Assembly: GCA_030148525.1 (NCBI GenBank)
Contig: JASBTH010000281.1
Span: 1-50,383, forward strand
Source: Saprospiraceae bacterium
GTDB lineage: Bacteria > Bacteroidota > Bacteroidia > Chitinophagales > Saprospiraceae
Reading direction: 5' to 3'
Length of the DNA: 50,383 nucleotides
The notes under the pieces were generated by a model. It made no database searches, was not told the origin of the DNA, and worked only from the letters and a program-made list of their open reading frames with translations. This document shows positions 1-6,699 of this stretch, in pieces (position 1 is the first letter of the stretch; every line of letters starts with the position of its first letter). The position numbers and the translations under genes were made by a program.

Positions 1-2
1 AA

Positions 3-48
3 AGCCTTTTTTGAGCTTCGTAGCATGGCTACGGGGCGAAAAAAGGCT
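3..48 (-). terminator. Long hairpin 3' of the pseudouridine synthase gene
   Basis: A 10-bp outer stem (AGCCTTTTTT with AAAAAAGGCT) encloses an inner stem built on CGTAGC/GCTACG with a 3-nt loop, so nearly the whole segment folds into one hairpin. It lies about 60 bp past the stop codon of the minus-strand rluB-like gene and carries T runs on both strands, as expected of a bidirectional intrinsic terminator. Nothing is visible to the left because the window begins here. A REP-type palindrome is the alternative reading. Confidence 0.6.
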
Positions 49-106
49 GCAGTGAGGTTCAAATAATAGACATTTGCAGCCCAAAGGATAAATCCCAAAC
101 ACGCTC

Positions 107-958
107 TTACTTTTTACCCGTAAAGTGTTTCAGCATAATGATCTCCTGACGCTTTAGCGGGCGTACGAAACCACGGGGCAAGTCCTTCTTGGTCAATCCA
201 CCGAGATACACCCGGTCCAGTTTTTCCACCTGATAGCCGAAATGCTCAAACGTACGGCGCACGATACGATTGCGACCGATGTGCAGTGTAATACCTACAT
301 CCTGATTTCCCGGCTTATCCTCCAGGTAGTTGACTTCGTCGACGGGTACGGGACCGTCCTCCAGGGTAATGCCTTTGCGAATAGCTTTGATGTGTTCGGG
401 ATCGACGGGCTTATCCAGGTGTACGTGGTAAATCTTTTTGATGACGTAGCTGGGATGCATCATTTTTTGCGCCAGGTCGCCGTCGTTGGTCAGTAGTAAC
501 AACCCGGTGGTCGCACGGTCGAGGCGTCCTACCGGAAATACCCGTTCTTTTACCCGGTTTTTGATGATGTCCATAACGGTGCGGCGCCCCCGGTCATCAC
601 TCACCGTAGTGATCGTATTCTTGGGCTTATTCATCAGGAAGTACACCTTGCGGATCTCCGGGCGAATCACCTCGTCTTTGAAGGCCACTATATCGCCGGG
701 CTGGACTTGGTAAAAGGGTTCTTTGACCACTTCCCGGTTCACCGTAACCAGACCATTTTTAACGTGATCGGCTGCCTGCCGACGGGAGCATACACCGCAG
801 TGAGCCACGTATTTATTCAGGCGCATGCCCTCTTCCTCGCTGTTCTCCTGCACCCGGGCCGAACCCTCGCGTTTGGGTTTTCCCTTGCCGGGACCCTTGC
901 GATGACTTCCCGGCTTGCCGGATCGTTTTTTGTTATGTGGATTTGGCTTCTTGGCCAT
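107..958 (-). CDS. rluB: RsuA/RluB-family rRNA pseudouridine synthase
   Basis: The 283-residue protein should isomerise a specific uridine in rRNA to pseudouridine in the cytoplasm. A Lys/Arg/Gly/Pro-rich basic tail (residues 1-40) is followed by an S4 RNA-binding domain (about 45-100, MRLNKYVAHCGVCSRRQA) and the catalytic domain, with the hallmark GRLDRATTGLLLLTNDG; Asp147 in GRLD is the expected nucleophile. The downstream GRNRIVRR segment is also typical of the RsuA/RluB/RluE/RluF branch. The target (23S 2605 for RluB or 16S 516 for RsuA) cannot be fixed from sequence, so the gene symbol is provisional. The basic tail probably helps RNA binding. The gene is followed by a strong hairpin. 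Confidence 0.9.
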   Translation of the reverse strand: MAKKPNPHNKKRSGKPGSHRKGPGKGKPKREGSARVQENSEEEGMRLNKYVAHCGVCSRRQAADHVKNGLVTVNREVVKEPFYQVQPGDIVAFKDEVIRPEIRKVYFLMNKPKNTITTVSDDRGRRTVMDIIKNRVKERVFPVGRLDRATTGLLLLTNDGDLAQKMMHPSYVIKKIYHVHLDKPVDPEHIKAIRKGITLEDGPVPVDEVNYLEDKPGNQDVGITLHIGRNRIVRRTFEHFGYQVEKLDRVYLGGLTKKDLPRGFVRPLKRQEIIMLKHFTGKK

Positions 959-1014
959 GATGTATTTTTTGTAAAAACGCGTGATTGAATGGCGACGTGA
1001 AGTATTGCGTCTCT

Positions 1015-1070
1015 ACCTCAAACCCCATACCTCAAACCTCAAACCTCACACCTCAAACCTCAAACCTGTT
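1015..1070. repeat. Tandem heptamer array, consensus ACCTCAA (8 units)
   Basis: Eight consecutive 7-bp units in exact register: ACCTCAA occurs five times, with variants ACCCCAT, ACCTCAC and ACCTGTT. The array fills the gap between the starts of rluB and the 3' end of dnaB. On the minus strand it reads TTGAGGT repeats and would be transcribed in the dnaB-rluB direction. It resembles the heptameric short tandem repeats known from cyanobacterial intergenic DNA; a related set of units recurs around position 5945. Confidence 0.8.
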
Positions 1071-1083
1071 ATACTCATACCTG

Positions 1084-2604
1084 TTAAAAAGGTATATCCT
1101 CATCCTCATTCATCTTGGATGGTCGTGTGATCACATTGGAGTAGGGATTGTCGAAGGTGTCTTCCGGCAGGGCACCAAAGTCGGGGTCATCCAGGTCGGA
1201 GAAACGGGCGAAATCGGCCGTAAAGCGCATCTTGATGGTATCCAGGGCACCGTGTCGGTTTTTGGCAATGATCAGCTCGGCGATTCCCTTGAGGGATTGA
1301 CCTTCTTCGTCTTCCAGTATTTGATAATATTCCGGACGATAAATAAAAGATACCATATCGGCATCCTGCTCGATCGATCCCGATTCCCGCAAATCCGATA
1401 GCTGCGGACGTTTGGAACCGCCACGGACTTCCACGGCACGACTCAACTGGGACAATGCGATTACCGGTACGTTCAGCTCTTTGGCGAGCATTTTCAGGGC
1501 CCGGGAGATAGCACTTACTTCCTGCTCCCGGTTACCTTTAGCATTTTCTCCACCACCACTCATCAACTGCAGGTAATCGATGATCACCATTGAAATATCG
1601 TGTTGCATCTTCAGGCGGCGGCACTTAGCCCGAATCTCAAAGATGTTGATACCGGGCGTATCGTCGATGTAAATGGGAGCTTCACTAATGCGCTCAATCG
1701 CGGATTGTAGTTGCTGCCATTCGTAATCTTCGAGTTGACCGTTCCTCAATTTCTGAGAGGACACTTCGGCTTCCATGGAGATAATACGCTGAGCTAACTG
1801 CAGTGCCGACATCTCCAGGGAAAAGATGGCCACTCCCCGCCCAAAGTCGGCCGAAGCATTGCGGGCCAGCGAGAGCACAAAGGACGTTTTACCCATACCG
1901 GGGCGAGCGGCCAGGATGATCAAATCCGAGGGCTGCCAACCGGAGGTCAGGCGATCAATATCGGTGAAACCGGTGGGCACACCCGTCAGGCCATCTTCCC
2001 GGTTCTTCAGTTCCTCGAGTTGTTTGAGTGCTTTGGAAGCCAGGGAGCCCATCGTCTCATAAGAGCGGCTCATATTTTTTTCGGCAATATCAAAGAGTCC
2101 CTGTTCGGCCGTATCGAGCAGGTCGAATACATCCGTTGTGTCTTCGTAAGCATCGCGAATGATCTTGTTCGAGACATTGATCAATTCGCGTTGTATGTAT
2201 TTTTGAGCGACGATGCGGGCGTGGTACTCAATATTGGCCGAGGAAGCTACTTTCTCGGTAAGCTCCACAATATAGGCGGGACCACCGGCCACTTCGAGCT
2301 CGCCGGTCGTGCGGAGTTCCTGCGTGACCGTGAGCATGTCCACCGGTTTGGATTGTTCGAACAAGCGCAGGATAGCCTTATAGATGAGTTTGTGTGCTTC
2401 GTGGTAGAAGCTTTCGGCCTGGAGAATATCCAGTACGTTGGACATCGCATCCCGGTCCAGCATTAAGGCCCCGAGAACGGCTTCTTCGAGTGCCAGGGCC
2501 TGGGGTGGCTTTTTGCCAAACACAAAATTCGACAGATCCTCGGATCGCTGTCGGCGATTCGGGTAGGACCTTTTGGAATCTTTGGATTGTTTGGGATCTG
2601 CCAT
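1084..2604 (-). CDS. dnaB: Replicative DNA helicase DnaB
   Basis: Hexameric 5'-3' replicative helicase of 506 residues. The N-terminal DnaB domain spans about 33-135 (ALALEEAVLGALMLD), followed by a linker and the RecA-like ATPase domain from about 205. Walker A is ARPGMGKTS (233-241) and Walker B ends in Asp343 (MVIIDYLQLM); the GNREQEVSAISRALKMLAKE and LSDLRESGSIEQDAD segments are classic DnaB. No intein is present. It starts at an ATG about 25 nt downstream of the predicted transcription start of the -7 box near 2640. Its upstream gap also holds a DnaA-box-like inverted repeat. The neighbouring rluB-like gene lies 125 bp downstream on the same strand. Confidence 0.98.
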   Translation of the reverse strand: MADPKQSKDSKRSYPNRRQRSEDLSNFVFGKKPPQALALEEAVLGALMLDRDAMSNVLDILQAESFYHEAHKLIYKAILRLFEQSKPVDMLTVTQELRTTGELEVAGGPAYIVELTEKVASSANIEYHARIVAQKYIQRELINVSNKIIRDAYEDTTDVFDLLDTAEQGLFDIAEKNMSRSYETMGSLASKALKQLEELKNREDGLTGVPTGFTDIDRLTSGWQPSDLIILAARPGMGKTSFVLSLARNASADFGRGVAIFSLEMSALQLAQRIISMEAEVSSQKLRNGQLEDYEWQQLQSAIERISEAPIYIDDTPGINIFEIRAKCRRLKMQHDISMVIIDYLQLMSGGGENAKGNREQEVSAISRALKMLAKELNVPVIALSQLSRAVEVRGGSKRPQLSDLRESGSIEQDADMVSFIYRPEYYQILEDEEGQSLKGIAELIIAKNRHGALDTIKMRFTADFARFSDLDDPDFGALPEDTFDNPYSNVITRPSKMNEDEDIPF

Positions 2605-2635
2605 AGGATAAGCGATGAAGAAAATGGTGTGCCTA

Positions 2636-2643
2636 CAAACATA
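2636..2643 (-). promoter_or_regulatory. Candidate -7 box for dnaB (TATGTTTG)
   Basis: Reading the minus strand, TATGTTTG matches the Bacteroidota -7 consensus TAnnTTTG. Transcription would begin about 25 nt before the dnaB ATG. No clear TTG -33 element is seen at the usual 17-23 nt spacing, so only half of the promoter is supported. Confidence 0.45.
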
Positions 2644-2685
2644 GGTGTTATTACCCGGAATATCCAGATGACCTTACGTATTTAC

Positions 2686-2706
2686 TTTTCCACAACATGT
2701 GGAAAG
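2686..2706. promoter_or_regulatory. DnaA-box-like inverted repeat upstream of dnaB
   Basis: A perfect 8-bp inverted repeat (TTTCCACA, 3-nt centre, TGTGGAAA). Each arm lies in a near-consensus DnaA box: TTTTCCACA on the plus strand and CTTTCCACA on the minus strand, against TTATCCACA. It sits between dnaB and the coiled-coil protein gene, about 45 bp upstream of the dnaB -7 box. DnaA control of dnaB is an inference; a simple terminator or hairpin is the alternative. Confidence 0.4.
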
Positions 2707-2740
2707 CAGCAACCACTTGTCGAACGTCACTGACCGCATT

Positions 2741-3427
2741 TTATTGATTGACAGTCATCAACTGCCGCTTCACTTCCTGCACGACCTCCAGCTGACGGGC
2801 GATCTCTTCCGCAGTGGCGATCTGAGCATCCTGGTTATCGACAATATTGGCCTCCATCTTTTCGATGCGCTTTTCGGCGTAGTCGATTTCCCGGTTGTAG
2901 CGATTATTCGCCATTTCCAATTTACGGAGATTGCGCTCCAGGCGGGTAAGAGTGCGTTCTTCCTCCTGCAAACGCTCTTCAATCTTGACCCGGTCCAGCA
3001 TGACCGAAAAGTCGTGCAGGATGTATTCCACCTCTTCTGCTTTCTTGGGATGAGTTTCAGAAGACAGATAGGCTCCCCGCATATCGATCCAGAGGGTAAA
3101 TTGTACCCGACTCCCGAAATCGTCGGCCGTAGCTACCAGATTAATGGGAAAGCCGGTTATATTTTTGACTTTGGCAGATTCCGACCAGTATTCCTTTTCC
3201 TTGCGATCGTAATGAGTACCCGTGGAGAATTGACTCCGGACATAATGCTTCCAGACTTTGTGGACCATTTTGGGATCCGCATCCGGAAGGGAGATGGTAA
3301 AGGCATTCTCGGCTCCGGCGCTCATCGTGCGCATTCCCTCCAGCACCACCCCGGCTGGTTCCTGGGCGCCCATTTGTATGCTTCCGCAAAAAACAAATAA
3401 CAAGCTAGTGTAGATGATTCGTGGCAT
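2741..3427 (-). CDS. Exported coiled-coil protein of unknown function
   Basis: I do not recognise this 228-residue protein. It starts with a signal peptide (about 1-21, IIYTSLLFVFCGSIQMGAQ), continues with a globular part of about 120 residues rich in Trp/Tyr/Phe (for example KVWKHYVRSQFSTGTHYDRKEKEYW), and ends in a long, strongly charged heptad region (about 145-215) that should form a coiled coil. It is probably periplasmic or outer-membrane associated. It is encoded alone, downstream of nothing on its strand, with a 73-bp palindromic element 58 bp before its start codon. No catalytic motif was seen. Confidence 0.75.
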   Translation of the reverse strand: MPRIIYTSLLFVFCGSIQMGAQEPAGVVLEGMRTMSAGAENAFTISLPDADPKMVHKVWKHYVRSQFSTGTHYDRKEKEYWSESAKVKNITGFPINLVATADDFGSRVQFTLWIDMRGAYLSSETHPKKAEEVEYILHDFSVMLDRVKIEERLQEEERTLTRLERNLRKLEMANNRYNREIDYAEKRIEKMEANIVDNQDAQIATAEEIARQLEVVQEVKRQLMTVNQ

Positions 3428-3484
3428 AGTATCCGCAGTTTGTTAAGCACTTCTTAAGACGGTGATTTCACTAAAAGTCACTTC

Positions 3485-3557
3485 TATACCGCTTCCGAAG
3501 TGGTTTGGAGTCCCAGCACGAAGTACTGCGGAGCAAAACCACTTCGTTGTCGGTATA
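3485..3557. repeat. 73-bp palindromic element, copy 1
   Basis: Two 22-nt arms begin TATACCG and end CGGTATA and are inverted copies matching at 18 of 22 positions; the four mismatches are clustered at arm positions 8-11. The 29-nt centre contains AGTACT. The same sequence recurs in reverse orientation near 42.2 kb with a single change in the shared core, and a hybrid half-copy is near 35.86 kb. There is no coding capacity, so this is a REP/MITE-like element. It lies between a minus-strand gene start and the -7 box of the ABC operon. Confidence 0.85.
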
Positions 3558-3583
3558 TCTACCTAAAATACGGTACTTCCGTG

Positions 3584-3591
3584 TACTTTTG
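3584..3591 (+). promoter_or_regulatory. Candidate -7 box for the ABC operon (TACTTTTG)
   Basis: TACTTTTG matches TAnnTTTG and would give a leader of about 85 nt before the ATP-binding gene. No TTG -33 box lies at the normal spacing; instead the end of the 73-bp palindrome is only 26 bp upstream, so this element occupies the region where upstream promoter contacts would be made. Confidence 0.45.
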
Positions 3592-3683
3592 CCGAAAGGC
3601 ACCAGCATTTAGCCGAAAAAAACCGGTATTTCAGCGGGGATTGCATACATTTCCGATCTACTGACTTTGCAAAGTAAACACAC

Positions 3684-4613
3684 ATGCACCCAGTCCTTCG
3701 CCTTGACCAGGTAGTCAAAACCTACGGCACTCACCGAGCAGTTGATGAAGTGAGTTTTGCAGTTCCTCCGGCTACACTATTCGGCCTGCTCGGTCCAAAT
3801 GGAGCCGGCAAAACGTCGCTCATCCGGATTATTACGGCAATCACCAGAGCCGATTCGGGAAATGTATATCTGAATGGGGATCGCCTCGCCGGCCGGCACC
3901 CCCAATCCATTGGTTATATGCCCGAGGAGCGGGGCCTCTACAAAAGGATGAAGGTTTTCGATCACCTAATGTATCTGGCCCGCCTGAAAGGCCTGAGCAA
4001 GTCTTTTGCCGACGAGCAGATCAATCACTGGATGGATAAATTCGACATCCAGGACTGGGGTACCAAAAAGGTGGAGGAACTGAGTAAGGGCATGCAGCAG
4101 AAGATCCAGTTTATCGCCACGGTCATGCATCAACCCAAGCTGTTGATCCTCGATGAACCATTCTCCGGACTAGACCCCATCAACACCAACCTGATCAAGG
4201 ACGAAATTCACCAGCTCAAAGAAAGTGGCACCAGCATCATCTTTTCCACCCACCGCATGGAACAGGTCGAGGCCATCTGTGAACACATCGTACTGATCAA
4301 TCAGGGCAGGAATATACTGGAGGGAAAACTGCAGGACATTAAGGATACCTTTAAAGATAACCTCTTCGAGGTCATTTATAAAGGAAGTTTGCCTCCGGGA
4401 CTTGGCGATCAATTCCGGATAACCGAGCGGTCCGACCACCGGGTAGTGATCCAATTAGAAGAGGGAAAGCACAGCGGAGCCTTGCTCCAGTATATGGTCA
4501 ACAACCAGGTGCAGGTAACCTCATTCCAGGAGATTTTGCCCACACTCAACGACATATTTATCAAGCAGGTAGAAGCATCGAATACGACCCTGCCCGAAGA
4601 AATGAACCTTTGA
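3684..4613 (+). CDS. ABC exporter ATP-binding protein (NatA/DrrA type)
   Basis: Cytoplasmic ATPase subunit (309 residues) of a two-gene ABC-2 exporter. Walker A is GPNGAGKTS (37-45), the signature is LSKGMQQKIQF (about 135-145), Walker B is LLILDEPFSGLDP (about 152-164), and the switch His is in STHRMEQ. The C-terminal 85 residues form the DUF4162-type extension common in NatA-like subunits. The permease gene follows after 6 bp, so the two are cotranscribed. The substrate (sodium, drug or lipid have all been proposed for relatives) cannot be told from sequence. Confidence 0.93.
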   Translation: MHPVLRLDQVVKTYGTHRAVDEVSFAVPPATLFGLLGPNGAGKTSLIRIITAITRADSGNVYLNGDRLAGRHPQSIGYMPEERGLYKRMKVFDHLMYLARLKGLSKSFADEQINHWMDKFDIQDWGTKKVEELSKGMQQKIQFIATVMHQPKLLILDEPFSGLDPINTNLIKDEIHQLKESGTSIIFSTHRMEQVEAICEHIVLINQGRNILEGKLQDIKDTFKDNLFEVIYKGSLPPGLGDQFRITERSDHRVVIQLEEGKHSGALLQYMVNNQVQVTSFQEILPTLNDIFIKQVEASNTTLPEEMNL

Positions 4614-4619
4614 TCCATT

Positions 4620-5936
4620 ATGCAGACCTTACTTCTGATCATTCGTCGCGAATACCTGAGCCGGGTCACCCGGCGGTCTTTCATTTTGGGTACCCTGCTG
4701 ACACCCCTTGCTTTTGCAGCCCTGATCGCTATCGTGGGCGTTATTTTTCAGTACGAGAGCGACCAAACGCAGCGCATTGCTATTCTGGATGAAGGCAACG
4801 TACTGAAGGGAGTGATCAAGGACGAGAATAACCTTTACTTCTCCTTTGAGGAAGGACCACTTGATACCTTGCGGAAAAACCTGCCCGAAACAGATTACGA
4901 TGCGCTTTTATATCTTCCGGCCATCGACGACCTGATGTCTAATCGCCTGCGCGCTTACTACTATTCGGACGATCAACCTACCCCGGATGTGGAGCTGATG
5001 TTACGCGACCGCATTTCGGGGGCCGTTCGCGATTACAAGATCGATGCACTGAACATTGAACGCAGGCAACTCGAAGCCCTGGACACCCGTATCGAACTGG
5101 AACCGGAACCTCTGACCGATAATGGGGCCGATGCGACTCGTTTCACCAGTGCTATTGCTGCTGCTATCGGCCTGGGCATGGGCTTCATTATGTATCTGAC
5201 GGTCTTTATTTACGGTGTGATGGTGATGCGGTCGGTGATGGAGGAGAAGACCAGCCGCATTGTGGAGGTCATGATCTCCTCGGTCAAGCCTTTTCAGTTG
5301 ATGTTGGGAAAGATTATTGGTGTGGGAGGTGTTGGCCTGACCCAGGTTGCCGTTTGGGCTGTGCTCATTCCTTTATTGGCCGGATTAGCACAATTGATCT
5401 TTGGAATTGACCCCAGCAATAACCCTATGCTCGACAGTCAGTCCGCCGATTTCAATCCCGACGATACACAGGCCATGATCAGCATGGCCATGGCCGAGGT
5501 CGCCTCCATTAACTGGTGGATGGTACTACCTCTGTTTATTCTATATTTTCTGGGAGGCTTTTTCATCTACTCCTCCCTCTTTGCGGCGGTGGGGTCTGCT
5601 ATTGGCGATGATACCGGTGAAGGACAAGCACTGACCATTCCGATCACCATACCCGTGATTTTGGCCCTGTACATTATGATAGCGGTCATCCAGGCTCCGA
5701 ATAGTAGTTTAGCCACCTGGTCGTCGATTTTCCCCTTGTTTTCACCGATTGTGATGCCGGCCCGTCTGGCCTTCGGGCCTCCCACCTGGGAGGTCATTGT
5801 ATCCCTCTTGGTCATGATCGGCTTTTCGCTCTTCCTGATCTGGTTTGCGGGTCGAATTTATCGGGTCGGAATCCTGATGTACGGCAAGCGGGCGAGCTTT
5901 AAGGAGATTGCGAAGTGGCTGTTTGTACGTGAATAA
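4620..5936 (+). CDS. ABC-2 type permease (NatB-like)
   Basis: Membrane subunit (438 residues) partnering the preceding ATPase. One N-terminal transmembrane helix (about 23-42) is followed by an extracytoplasmic domain of roughly 125 residues and then five or more helices (about 180-205, 228-255, 298-325, 345-365, 375-420). The segment VMEEKTSRIVEVMISSVKPFQLMLGKIIG is the conserved cytoplasmic loop of the NatB/ABC2_membrane_3 family; it carries the EEK-SRIVEV core. A hairpin terminator follows the stop codon directly, so the operon has two genes. Confidence 0.92.
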   Translation: MQTLLLIIRREYLSRVTRRSFILGTLLTPLAFAALIAIVGVIFQYESDQTQRIAILDEGNVLKGVIKDENNLYFSFEEGPLDTLRKNLPETDYDALLYLPAIDDLMSNRLRAYYYSDDQPTPDVELMLRDRISGAVRDYKIDALNIERRQLEALDTRIELEPEPLTDNGADATRFTSAIAAAIGLGMGFIMYLTVFIYGVMVMRSVMEEKTSRIVEVMISSVKPFQLMLGKIIGVGGVGLTQVAVWAVLIPLLAGLAQLIFGIDPSNNPMLDSQSADFNPDDTQAMISMAMAEVASINWWMVLPLFILYFLGGFFIYSSLFAAVGSAIGDDTGEGQALTIPITIPVILALYIMIAVIQAPNSSLATWSSIFPLFSPIVMPARLAFGPPTWEVIVSLLVMIGFSLFLIWFAGRIYRVGILMYGKRASFKEIAKWLFVRE

Positions 5937-5946
5937 ATCAGGTATG

Positions 5947-5990
5947 AGGTTTGAGGCCAGGTTACAGGTACCTCAAACCTGGAAAAAAAA
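5947..5990 (+). terminator. Terminator of the ABC operon, built from heptamer units
   Basis: A perfect 10-bp stem (AGGTTTGAGG with CCTCAAACCT) with a 14-nt loop is followed by GG and a run of eight A. On the complementary strand this is a terminator with a U tract; on the plus strand the stem lies 10 bp after the permease stop. The arms are made of the TTGAGGT/ACCTCAA heptamer also found in tandem near 1015. A bidirectional transcription stop is likely but the plus-strand U tract is missing. Confidence 0.5.
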
Positions 5991-6180
5991 GTGCTGCAGC
6001 ATCGTGACGGGGGGACCTGCCAGATAACTGCAGCGATGCGTGTTCCTAGTGTAACCATTTGGCACAACCGGTTGATTCGATAATAGAGAGAAAGTATGGT
6101 TAGAAGTAGCCAGTAGAAAAGTGTACTATAGAATTGTAGTTAGATTGCTAACTTTAGTATGATAAAAGTATAAATATTTT

Positions 6181-6699
6181 GTGAGATTCAAAAGATCCCT
6201 CTCATTTAACAATCCACTTCCGTACCCTATTTTGGTTATGCTTCTAATAGCTACGGGATGTGGTCCGGAACAACCTAGTGGCCCTGAGTTGTTTGAGGAG
6301 CATTTTTCCATTGACATCGTGGAGGTTAAAACTCCTTCGGAAGGAGTGGCCGCCAGCACGATGGAGCAGCAAGCCTTTCGTTTACTTCAGCAGGCGAATT
6401 ACCAGCAAGCTGCCATTCTGTTCGCCGAGCTGGCAGCCCGGCAGCGGGATCCCGGGTACCAGTTGTACCGAGGCATAGCACAGATCGCTGCTGGGCAATA
6501 CACTGAGGCTATCGAATCTCTTTCCAATATACCCGCCGGGAACCAGGCTATTCCGGTTGCCCGCTGGTATCAGGGTATGGCTGCACTAGCCATGGATCAA
6601 GCCGTTCCGGCACGCAGTTACCTGGAGCAATGCATTGCTTCGGCTCCCCGGGGGGAATACGCCATTAGAGCCAAAGACATTCTGGAGAAACTACCTTAA
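6181..6699 (+). CDS. Small TPR-like lipoprotein
   Basis: A 172-residue protein starting at GTG, chosen because it gives a basic n-region, a hydrophobic core and a lipobox (LLIATGC, Cys27). An internal ATG at 6238 would leave too short a signal. After a Pro/Glu-rich spacer, helical repeats from about residue 62 (AFRLLQQANYQQAAILFAEL and similar) look like two or three degenerate TPR units. It is probably an outer- or inner-membrane-anchored scaffold facing the periplasm. The stop codon overlaps the 3' end of ligA by 4 bp. A small inverted repeat (AGTTAG/CTAACT) precedes it at about 6139-6154. Confidence 0.75.
   Translation: MRFKRSLSFNNPLPYPILVMLLIATGCGPEQPSGPELFEEHFSIDIVEVKTPSEGVAASTMEQQAFRLLQQANYQQAAILFAELAARQRDPGYQLYRGIAQIAAGQYTEAIESLSNIPAGNQAIPVARWYQGMAALAMDQAVPARSYLEQCIASAPRGEYAIRAKDILEKLP

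Noticed and set aside
1015-1070. CRISPR array
   Set aside because: Units are 7 bp with no spacers; no cas genes anywhere in the window.
2699-3400. 233-codon open frame antisense to the coiled-coil protein gene
   Set aside because: The minus-strand frame has a signal peptide and coiled coil; the plus-strand one is a shadow.
3485-3557. Insertion sequence end
   Set aside because: No transposase adjoins the element and both arms lie within 73 bp, so it is a non-autonomous palindrome rather than one end of an IS.
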